Below are positions 1 to 9,575 of a stretch of DNA of 64,000 bases, piece after piece. The notes below the pieces were generated by a model that was not told the origin of the DNA, made no database searches, and saw only the letters and a program-made list of their open reading frames with translations. The stretch is from Batillaria attramentaria (lineage: Eukaryota; Mollusca; Gastropoda; Batillariidae). The number at the start of each line of letters is the position of its first letter. The stretch's first letter is position 1. Location: NCBI GenBank assembly GCA_018292915.2, contig JACVVK020000165.1:1204585-1268584 (forward strand). Reading direction: 5' to 3'. Both the position numbers and the translations under genes were made by a program.

Positions 1-239
1 CGCAGTCTGCATTCTACAGCCTAATGTACTATGGATGGAAATGTAGATAAAGAACTACCAACAGCATCATGTTAGTGACCATCAGAAAGTCATGTACACA
101 ACACTGTCACCTCAAGTCATTGCACTGTAAGGTTCGTGTGTTGACTTGACATGACATGGGTTACAATTAGTACACCATCATTTTCTCAGCTAAACTCTCA
201 GGCTATAGCGGCTTGCAGTCTAAACTATTCTGCATGTAA

Positions 240-848
240 TTATCGATGTCTGAAAACAGAGACGTGTGTATATCATTATTTCTGTGCATGTCAGTATTAA
301 TGTCTGGTGCCAGAGATGTGTGTATATCATTATTTATATGCAACTAATTATCCATGTCTGATACCAGAAACGTGTGTACATCATAATTTATGTACATAAT
401 TATTATCATCCGTCCATCCGATGCCAGAGACGTGTGTGTATCATTATTTATATGCATGTGATTATCGATGTCTGATGACAGAAACCTGAATAAATCATAA
501 TTTATGTGTAGCTAATCATCAATGTCTGATGACAGAAATATGAATATATCATTATTTATGTGCATGTAATTATCACCGTCTAATGACAGAGACGTGTGTA
601 TATCATTATTTATGTGCATGTAATTATCACCGTCTAATGACAGAGACGTGTGTATATCATTATTTATGTGCATGTAATTATCACCGTCTAATGACAGAGA
701 CGTGTGTATATCATTATTTATGTGCATGTAATTATCAAAGTCTGCTGACAGAGATGTGTGCGAGTCATTACACATGTGCATGTAGTTATCGATGTCTGGA
801 ATAGAGCAGTTTGTATGTCATTATGTATGTGCATGTAATTATCAAACA
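240..848. repeat. 54-bp minisatellite
   Basis: About eleven tandem units. Three near-identical units start at 577, 631 and 685, a period of exactly 54. Units further left are diverged. Because 54 is divisible by three, the array stays open in one frame on each strand and yields spurious 18-residue-repeat proteins. A (GA)n run follows at 849-868. Bases 1-239 show nothing I recognise. Confidence 0.85.
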
Positions 849-1217
849 GAGAGAGAGAGAGAGAGAGAGCAAACAAACATCTAACAAAAAAAAACAAAAA
901 AAAACAGCGACAAAGATTTGAACTGCAGTACGTGTGGTGTCACAGTGTGAGTGGGAATGAATGCTGTGTAACAAACGTTATGATGTGGAAACACAGACAC
1001 ACAGCAATGTGTAGATTTCGTCACGACAACGGACAGACATGAAACGAGTGACAAGACAGAATCATACAAGAAATCTTTTCCACAACAAACACTCAAGTCA
1101 GGATTTGGTTCAGTTTCCAAATTGTTATTGAAAATACATGTTCAAAAGTCTGCATACAATGTAACAACGAGAAATTGAAAATAACAAAAATCCGTCTGAT
1201 TTGTTATGGGGTAAGAA

Positions 1218-1285
1218 AAATGCACCCCCCACCCCCCTCCCCAATCCCCCACCACCCCCAATTAACCCACCCACCCACCACCACC
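1218..1285. repeat. C-rich tract at unit start, copy A
   Basis: Runs of C broken by A or T, with counterparts at 29403-29475, 48940-48990 and the right edge. The minus strand has several G runs of three or more, so G-quadruplex formation is possible. Confidence 0.6.
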
Positions 1286-1359
1286 ATGATTCAAAATGAA
1301 ATAACACAAACACGAGGGCCTTAGCTGGCCACCCTAACCATAAACATTACTGAGAATGT

Positions 1360-2112
1360 ATCAACATAATTCATCAGCATGATCAACTGAACATAATCTG
1401 TCAACATAATCTATCAACATAATTCATCAGCATAATCGATCAACTGAACATAATCTGTCAACATAATCTATCAACATAATCTGTCAACATAATCTATCAA
1501 CATAATCTATCAACATAATCTATCAACATAATCTATCAACATAATCTATCAACATAATTCATCAGCATAATCTATCAACATAATCTATCAACATAATCTA
1601 TCAACATAATCTGTCAACATAACCTGTCAACATAATCTATCAACATAATCTGTCAACATAATCTATCAACATAATCTATCAACATAATCTGTCAACATAA
1701 CCTGTCAACATAACCTGTCAACATAACCTGTCAACATAATCTGTCAACATAATCTATCAACATAATCTGTCAACATAACCTGTCAACATAATCTATCAAC
1801 ATAATCTGTCAACATAATCTGTCAACATAATCTATCAACATAATCTATCAACATAATCTATCAACATAACCTATCAACATAATCTATCAACATAATCTAT
1901 CAACATAACCTATCAACATAATCTATCAACTGAACATAATCTATCAACATAATCTATCAACATAATCTATCAACATAACCTATCAACATAATTTATCAAC
2001 ATAATCTATCAACATAACCTCTCAACATAATCTATCAACATAATCTATCAACATAACCTATCAACATAATCTATCAACATAATCTATCAACATAATCTAT
2101 CAACATAACCTA
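1360..2112. repeat. 13-bp minisatellite, copy A (about 58 units)
   Basis: Tandem units of 'atctatcaacata' with C/T and A/G variants ('atctgtcaacata', 'acctatcaacata'). Copy B has a shorter degenerate array at 29560-30014 and copy C only about six units at 49068-49150. Confidence 0.95.
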
Positions 2113-2309
2113 TCCAAACAGCTAAAGCTGAACATTGGACAAATCAACCAAAACACACACTGTGACACACTTGAAATTTGAAATACTACTATTCCTACAG
2201 TTGGATCCTGTTTCTGATATTTACAGCATTTACAATATTTGACAACTAGAATAACAACAATACAGTATTTACATTTTTTTGTACAATATTCATGGTAGTT
2301 AAAGTAGCA

Positions 2310-2500
2310 TTTTCGTTTGTACAGTATTTACAACGTTTGCACAGTATTTACAATATCTGTAAAATATTTACCATGTTTGTACAGTATTTACAAGGTTTGT
2401 ACAATATTTACAATGTTTGTACAGTATTTACAATATTTGTACAGTTTTTACAATGCTTTACAGTATTTACAATGTTTGTACAGTACAGTATTTTCACTCT
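2310..2500. repeat. 20-bp minisatellite, copy A
   Basis: Units of 'tttgtacagtatttacaatg', about nine copies with substitutions. The period is not divisible by three, so all three plus frames stay open and give spurious repeat ORFs. Confidence 0.9.
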
Positions 2501-3232
2501 ATAAAGCAACGACAGTACAGTGTCTGGGATGACAGTTGCTAGTTTGTCTGTGGAAGATTTCTTCTCTGATCACAAACAGTCTCTATCGCCATGTTTGTCT
2601 TTCCACCAACTGTCTTCAAGGTTTTAATTACCAAGTCAGACTGGGCCATCTCATAATAACACAAGATGGCCACCAGCCCAATATGTTGTTTCCATTCAAT
2701 GACATGCTGTAGTCACAGTCGTAGTCGTTGTGTCATGTATGCAGCCCGCGCGCACACGCCGGAACGCAAGCTCTCTGACATCAAGCATGCTGACATAAAG
2801 AAAGTACTGAAAACCCTTATCGTGCCTCTATGCACTTGCAAAAACCCAAACACATGAGGTCGTGTGAGCTCGCCTAGCTGGTTGACGTCACAACTTTTTG
2901 GCGTATGCGAGGTTCTACATGGGTGAATGAATTCTTGTAATAAAGTCGTTCCCCTTTGACAGGGTTACTTCCCGCAGACCTGACTGACAGACGATTGCTT
3001 ACTGGTATCGGAGAAGAGACCCTCTCTCTCTCTCTCGCCTTAGACGCGCGCTTGCGCGCGCACGCACGCATCCCCCCCCCCTACACACACACACACACAC
3101 ATTATACAAAGACCTTGGAATCAGAAAGACGCGTCACTCCTGCCCTCGTAAGAGAGACATATAGCGGGACAACGCGAAGAGTTGTCTGCCCGCATTAGCG
3201 CGCATCCTAGATCTGGCCCCTATAGTGACAGC

Positions 3233-3370
3233 ATGGCGGAAAGTGGAAAGCGATCACAAAAGCCGGGCATGCAATTGTGTTCTGCGCCGAATTGTTCAAA
3301 TAACAGACAAATATAAACGGGGAAATACTTCTTTTGGTATTCCTGTTGAAAAACAAACTTTTTTTTTTTT
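3233..3370 (+). pseudogene. THAP-domain N-terminal relic
   Basis: An ATG at 3233 opens a 27-codon frame ending CSAPNCSNN followed by a stop at 3314. In another frame SFGIP follows directly, then a poly-T run. The order Cys-x4-Cys-SNNR then SFGIP is the start of a THAP zinc finger (C2CH). The frame is broken by a shift or stop near 3310 and the Trp and CxxH half is absent, so it is a relic. It lies just inside the left TIR, as expected of a THAP transposon gene. Confidence 0.5.
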
Positions 3371-3539
3371 CGCTTTCTTGCAAAAAAAAAAAAGACCTCA
3401 AGTGGTACGTGTGCATGCAGTGTAAACAAACAGTAAACACACGCGGCTGACGCAGATACAGCGTAATTTTTTTCCCCTGACAACTTTACAAATCACGGTG
3501 ACTTAAATTGTGCTAGCGTCTACCTGCATCTAAATTCAG

Positions 3540-3616
<77 letters not shown>
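3540..3616. repeat. (CA)n microsatellite
   Basis: About 38 uninterrupted CA dinucleotides inside the TIR element of unit A. Confidence 0.98.
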
Positions 3617-3621
<5 letters not shown>

Positions 3622-3886
3622 TGTCACTCATACGGCGGCAGGTACGTTCATCGGCACTTGTTCCAGTTCACATACTGTTGGGGGGAAATCTGTAGGTATG
3701 TACAGAACTCTTTTCTTAAAAATCAAGAGGTTTGCATGCAGTGTAAACAAACAGCAGTAAACACACGTGGCAGGCGCAGACATCAGGTTTTGGTGTTGTT
3801 TTTGTTGTTTTGTTGGCGGTGGTGTTTTTTTTTTTAAACTTTACAAATAACGTTGACTTAAACTGTGCTAGCGGCACGTTGCACTG

Positions 3887-3888
<2 letters not shown>

Positions 3889-3943
<55 letters not shown>
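3889..3943. repeat. (CA)n microsatellite
   Basis: About 27 CA dinucleotides, second tract of the element. Confidence 0.98.
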
Positions 3944-3946
<3 letters not shown>

Positions 3947-4768
3947 CAAAATCATCCGGCTGAACTTCATTCTAACCATTGTAAAACCATATCACAACAT
4001 AGAATCTGCTGGATCGTCGGTCGCAGATATGATTAATGCTGAGTTAGCAGGAAGTATTCAGCGGATGCGTCCATCTTTGGATCTCTCGCACATTCGATCT
4101 TTCTGTGTTCCGTACTAGTTTTACTTGAACACATCGAACGAAATGCACTGCGTAGCCTACGTACAGCAGTGAAAGCCAAACTAGATCTTTCGTTCGTCCT
4201 CCGGAACTTTGAGAGTACTTATGTTTCCCATAGGCCTAAAACACATGCGAAATATATGGGGGGAGACCACCTGTCAGTCGCTGACATCTTCGTTTTTGTT
4301 TATTTTGTTAAAATGTTTTACGGCGGCTAGTGTAGGGTTGGGTCAAACAAACAGACTTTTTACAAGCATGCGGATTTTATACTAAATTTACGCCAGTCAC
4401 ACGTCGTGGATGCGGCGATTTTGGTTTTCACGTGTGATGCTATGTGTTATGTTTGGGAGAAAACATAATCTTGGCTCCAACTTCGATACCGATCTTGGCT
4501 CCAACTTCGATATCGTAGGCATACCTACCTCTATTTTTCAAGGGGGAAATCTACAGAAAGGTTTTCCCGTTCCTGGTGTTCGCTTCTGACAGCAATTCGG
4601 CGCTGCACACCATTGCACGCCCGATTTTTTACGTGGTTTCTGGCTTTCTGCCATACTGCCATTACTGCGTAGATCTGCGGGATGCGCGCTAATGCGCGCA
4701 GACAACTCTTACGCGTTGTCCCTCAAAGGGAGGTAAGTGAACTATCTTTATGTTTCCAAGATCTTTGC

Positions 4769-5529
4769 ATTATGCTTCTGAGTGTGAGTCAGTGGCAAAA
4801 ACGAAACCCACTGAAATTCCCGCTTTCCACATGTCAAGTTGTAGAGATCGCGAAAAGATACTGCATTTCGATGCAAAATAATTTCTAGACCATCCCAGAA
4901 CATGCTGGTGCAGTAACGTCAGTAGATTACGTCACCTTGGAAAGATATCGAACCTTCCAGTAAGTTGAGAAATGTTCTAGATCTGACCTGTTCAGTACGT
5001 AAGCAGCCCTGCACAGCGTTCTGGGTTCTTCTTCTTTCATGAATTTGTTCTCCGTGCATATTCTGTTCATAAAGTATTGGAGTTGTATTCTGTTGTATCC
5101 CGTGTCTTCTCTGCGATTGCACGAAGATGGCGACATAGTAGAAGTAAAATACACCACCGACGTCTCCAAACAGAGGAATTCGGAAAGAAAGTGGCGAGAC
5201 ACCCCCAAGAAAAAACAGCATCACGTCAATCAAACATGACGCACTTACTTTACGTCAGTGCGCGTGCGTCTCTTCTTCGATGTTTGTGAGGCGTGTGGCT
5301 TGTAGAGGAAATGTGCTGTGAGTACAAATTTTCGGGTCAACTGACGATAACGGCTGCAGTGAATTTTTCTAATTTTTTTGTATATTTTTTATGGCACCCC
5401 AGGCTCATTATCTATGTATAGTAGGAGCGATTTTGAGATCTAAAGTGTGTTCACCAGCACTTTCATCAGGTACGGCTTACGCCAAAAGTATAAAAGCGAC
5501 AACCTCCAAAATTCACTTAGTTAAGAGTC
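4769..5529. other. Unassigned non-coding stretch in the unit A insert
   Basis: No supportable gene. Open frames here are short, overlapping on both strands and lack recognisable domains. Confidence 0.5.
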
Positions 5530-6312
5530 CGTATTCATGCTATCTATGTCCAAAAAATGGAGTGGTTTAGGTAAATATTACGCCTTTAAACGCCAGAAAG
5601 CCACTTTTTCTGAAAAGGGCGATAACTCGCAAATCATGTGTGCAATCGTACCTGGATCGGGCCTTCTATTCAACAATCTTGATTCATTTAGAAACCCCAA
5701 ATTTGAAATCGATCGGTTCAGTATTTTCGGAGAAATAGGCATCTGAACTGGGTTCACATGCAATGTCAACTCAGGCTCGGTTTACATGAAAACTATAAGA
5801 GCGACCATTTTCTAGTAGTGACTCTGTTCAGAGTCCGTATTCAAGCTATCTACTGCCAAAAAATTGAGTGATTTAAATAAATATTACGCCTGTACACGAA
5901 AGACAACCAACTTGTCTCAAAAGGGCGATAACTCCCAAATCACTTAAGCAATCATCACACGCTTGAATCGTCTAATGTAACATTTTGATATATTTGGATA
6001 CCCCAAATTTGAAGCCATTCGGTTGGGTATTTTCGAAGAATCGGGCCCGGACACAATTCACACACACACACACACACACACACATCCACACAGACGGCAC
6101 TCACTGAGGAGGAGAAGTGCGTTCGGAGCACTGTACATGCCAGCATCGATGACGTACGTTTTCTTACGTCATTGTCAGAGTTACACTTGCATAATCGTCT
6201 CTGCGGGAGATCGGCAGTGACGTGCGTTTGTACCACAGATGCCTGCCCATGAACGTGGAAAATTTAGCCCGTCCTATGATGTTGTTTCCATTACTATGGA
6301 AACAACATAACA
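5530..6312 (-). repeat. Dispersed repeat with hairpin end, minus orientation
   Basis: Two diverged tandem blocks (about 5530-5765 and 5825-6060) share 'aaaagggcgataactc' and 'accccaaatttgaa'. The block 5860-6312 reappears in reverse orientation at 25400-25910, so this is a dispersed family. Its end is a perfect hairpin: 'atgttgtttccat' at 6279-6291, loop 'tact', and the complementary arm at 6296-6308. Confidence 0.6.
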
Positions 6313-6898
6313 AGCATAGTGCCGGTTGTTTTCAAAAACTTTGCTTTGACAGCAAATCACAAAGTCGGTACTGGTGTGGTCACGTGTTTCTGTCCACGAA
6401 CCATCTTCCTATCAACCTAGTCTGTTTCCACGGACCATCTTTCAATCATTCGTTATTTGCCAGTTTGTTTTTACCCTGTGATTGACGTCTGTGTCAGTTT
6501 CCTACTCATCTATCACTGTAAGATAATGTAGCTTTAATTTGACTAAAGTATTGTCTACAGTATTTGGTTCTAACAGGCTTATAGCATCTCAATATTGTTA
6601 TACTGCTGTTTCACAACTTTATTCAACATGTCCATGATATCTGATGTTTTAACAGTCAGTGGCATTGTCACTAGGTATGACATCAGTTGCTGCTGATGAC
6701 GATGAAGCTGCTGTTGATGACGATGATGAAGATGAGGATGATGGATGCCGTAACGGACATTCTATTCACTAACTGTATGGGTCAATATTTGATTCAGCAC
6801 TGTAAGTACAGGAAATACTGACGGTAGGAAGCCGTAACTCCGGAGATTTTCTCCCTTGGTATGTACACGGTGTCTAAGGAGGATCCGTTACAAGTTGA

Positions 6899-6979
<81 letters not shown>

Positions 6980-7240
6980 TAGAGAGAGCGGATAGAGTGG
7001 TCACGTAATAGAAAGCGGGCTGTACAAACTCCTTTGAAGTTATAGAAAGTAATACTGTCAGTACGATCTTTGGTTCACTCTGCACGAATCACGTCATTAC
7101 ATTACGTTTTTCTAGAGTGACGTCACAAATTGGAGGTCGCTTGAGAATAACGTCACAAAAAGTAACACATGTTGGTAACACAGGCCTGGTGTAAATATTA
7201 TTTGACACTCAGATCTCCATCAGCGGAGCGTCAACTACAC
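6313..7240. other. Conserved 3' flank of gene copy A
   Basis: Shared with 30590-31600 and 49915-50865 at high identity. It contains a GAT/GAC trinucleotide-rich stretch (6695-6745) and a long (CA)n. No gene is visible. The polyadenylation region of the minus-strand gene may lie here, but I could not fix a signal. Confidence 0.5.
6907..6976. repeat. (CA)n microsatellite
   Basis: 35 repeats followed by (GA)4. The orthologous tracts are 31181-31270 in B and 50512-50576 in C, with different lengths. Confidence 0.98.
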
Positions 7241-7241
7241 C

Positions 7242-7475
7242 ATGTTTACCTTTCTCAACGTCACTATGACGTCACGACGAGGATCGTTAGAATGGCGAAA
7301 CCGGCGCGGATGTACAGCGCGTCACGAGGGGGGTCAGACTAGAGCAGAATACAAAGGGAATGTTGTGAGGAACTACGACAACGACAACTTTAACGGTCAA
7401 AACGGTCGGGAGGGAAACGGGAAAGGGTGGAGCGGGGAGGGGAGGGAGGGAGGGATTAAGCGTGTTTGGGTTGTG

Positions 7476-7511
<36 letters not shown>

Positions 7512-7517
7512 GACTAG
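7242..7517 (-). other. Conserved region below exon 7 with (ATG/CAT)n tract
   Basis: On the minus strand the three units keep one frame open across an (ATG)n run of 12, 9 and 9 interrupted codons followed by HNPNTLNPSLPPLP. It ends at a stop near 7287 in A and at nearly the same relative place in B and C. It could be 3' UTR or an extra terminal exon. Recent duplication alone would explain the open frame, so I do not call it coding. Confidence 0.3.
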
Positions 7518-8790
7518 TGACAGGGCTGGAGGGATTAAGTAAGAATACCAACATGTACAACGAGTGATGTAGAGCGGGACATGGATCTCAGTCTGTCTGT
7601 AGCATGTATAGCATCAACAGCCCCCCATTCCCCCACGACAACAACGACTCGTCTCTCGAGCCCTGTCACAACACACCTGTCTGTCACCATGATCGTGTCC
7701 TTCATGGTGACAGCCAGGTCCCTGATAGCAGCTTCATCATCACGTGACGTCACCACCTGTACGGGCAGGCCGCGCGCACGGAGTCTGCTGACCACAGGTA
7801 GGTTGTCACGTGGTTCACGACACAGGATGACGGTGTCCCGGTACTGCGGGTCATGACCTGGTGACACGACAACCACAACAACGGCTTATACACATCGTCT
7901 GCTGGTAGTGGTGGTGGTGGTGTAGTTGTGGTAGTCGTAGTCGTGTCAACCGACCTAACGCTAGTGAGTGTGTGAGCGATGACGTCATGCAAACAACAAA
8001 CGGTTATCTGTGTGGAAAGTGAGTGAGCGAGAGAAAATCGAGCAAGAGAGCGATAGAGTGAGTGAGTGAATGAATGAACGAATGAAAGGGAACGAGCGAG
8101 CAGGACAGATCTAAACTCGGTGAGTGAGTGAGTGAGTGCGTGAATGAACGAGTGAGTGAGTGGTACACGTGACACATACCCGACTGACCCACCCGCAGCT
8201 CCACCAGTAAGTTGACGATGTTGTCCGCACAACGTTCACAGTCCTCTGGCCGGCGCTCTGTGTGACCAGGTAATGGTGTGTAACCAGACTCCAGTGTCCG
8301 TGTCCCGTGCTGTAACCTCCTGACCTCGGGGCCGTCTGTCGGGGCGGGGGTGGCGCTGCTGCTGTACCCCAGGACGTTCTTACCATCAATATCAGCTGAC
8401 TTCTGTATTTCTTGGACAACTGCGGGAGGACAGCGAAGTGGGCGGGTGAGGGTTTCCACAGAAACACACGGTGGTACCCGGACACGGTCCACTGCCGCTG
8501 CCCACAGGTGTAGGGAGGGAACACGGTTTGACAGGAGAGTGACGAACTCGGAGAACCTGCCGCTAGTGTTGTACCCGCCACTGTTACAGAGAATGGAGAG
8601 GGAGACAGTCAGTCAGGGTGTTGGCAGTGACGTCATACTTGTCGGTTTTAGGTGGCTGTTAATGACGTTATTTTTGGCTTTGCTCTGTCCTTGGTCATGT
8701 GTGACGTCATAACAGTATTTGTCGTCATCAGTAGGTAAACATCTTCTCTCTCCCGCTCTGTATGGATGCGTGCATGCGTGTGAGCGTGCG

Positions 8791-8796
<6 letters not shown>

Positions 8797-8854
<58 letters not shown>
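8797..8854. repeat. (GT)n in intron 5, copy A
   Basis: Interrupted GT tract. Counterparts are at 33137-33198 and 52416-52478. Confidence 0.95.
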
Positions 8855-8858
<4 letters not shown>

Positions 8859-8878
8859 CTCATCACAGTGCAACTCAC

Positions 8879-9213
8879 ATGCCACAAAATGCCTCATCGG
8901 CGATGATGTAAAGTTCTCCATTATTCGCGGCTGCCGTCAGTGCGTTGACAGCGGTCTCCACGCCTGTCTTGTTGTTAAAGTTGTACATATGGCGGTGGAC
9001 GCGTGGGGCGGCTGCTGGTGTTACTGTTGGACCACCCCCCGGGGCGGCTGCTGGTGTTGCTGTTGGACCACCCCCCGAGGCGTGCAGCAGCTGTTGCTCC
9101 ATAAGTATGATGACGGCACGACTCTCATCGTGTGAACTCAACAAGTGAACGTCCTTTCCCCGCTGCCACCACTGCATGCCCTTTAGTGTCAGCACGACCG
9201 TTTTTTCCGGTGC
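8879..9213 (-). CDS. Copy A exon 5: broken Walker A and Walker B
   Basis: 335 nt against the expected 3n+1 length (367 in B, 370 in C). The first codons after the acceptor are out of frame with exon 4 because of the six-base T run at 9201-9206. After that base the frame runs openly through WWQRGKD and YIIADEA. The region between the two motifs contains a duplicated Gly-Gly-Gly-Pro-Thr/Ala-Pro block in place of the HGFVSTALI-type stretch of B and C. Confidence 0.75.
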
Positions 9214-9299
9214 CTGTGTGGAAGGAGGGAGGTTTACGTACCACAACATTCCGTTTTTACAGCGGTTTAATTTTACAGTTTCCACATAGTACTTGATAT

Positions 9300-9415
9300 T
9301 AATACATGTACTACCATTACTACTACTACAACAACTACAACGTCCACTACAACAACAACAACTACTACTACAACTGCTACTGTTACAACTAATTACTTCT
9401 ACTACTGTGTACCGA

Positions 9416-9448
<33 letters not shown>

Positions 9449-9543
9449 AATATCTCCTACAACTACTCCTGCTACACCACCAGTACCACAACAACTACTA
9501 CCACTACAACTAACTACTTCTACTACGGTTTACCAACACCACT

Positions 9544-9575
<32 letters not shown>

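Larger units (their letters stand above)
3106..4768. mobile_element. TIR DNA transposon carrying a THAP relic
   Basis: The left arm at 3106-3214 and right arm at 4671-4768 are inverted copies of each other over about 100 bp. They share the start 'caaaga.cttgga' and the core 'gacaactctt.cgcgttgtccc' read on the right arm, ending at an AGATCT site on the inner side. The interior holds a THAP-like N-terminal reading frame at 3233, two (CA)n tracts and a direct repeat (about 3390-3530 and 3725-3880). No intact transposase is visible. Confidence 0.6.
2663..6312. mobile_element. 3.65-kb insertion specific to unit A (composite)
   Basis: Units B and C read straight from 'catctcataat.acacaag' into 'catagYgccggttg' (30570-30600 and 49906-49930). 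In A the same two halves are separated by 3.65 kb, with 'acaag' at both edges (2658-2662 and 6309-6313), compatible with a short target duplication. The insert itself is composite: a TIR element with a THAP relic (3106-4768), two long (CA)n tracts, a diverged tandem pair (5530-6060) and a hairpin at its right end (6279-6308). Confidence 0.6.

Noticed and set aside
512..804. Repeat proteins on both strands of the 54-bp minisatellite
   Set aside because: Period divisible by three and no stop codon in the unit; no domain, no start context, open on both strands.
240..2500. CRISPR-like regular repeats
   Set aside because: Direct tandem repeats without unique spacers in eukaryotic DNA; ordinary minisatellites.
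3716..5289. Several 60-104-codon ORFs in the unit A insert
   Set aside because: Overlapping on both strands, no domain, no splice support.
7287..7517. Poly-Met ORF (MMMM..HNPNTLNP) as a separate gene
   Set aside because: The Met run is an (ATG)n tract. Conservation among recent duplicates does not prove coding; kept only as a possible 3' region.
7750..8232. Minus-strand ORF with Thr-His-Ser-Leu repeats
   Set aside because: It is intron 6 with a (GTGA)n-type repeat. The splice model joins 8180 to 7857 in phase and skips it.
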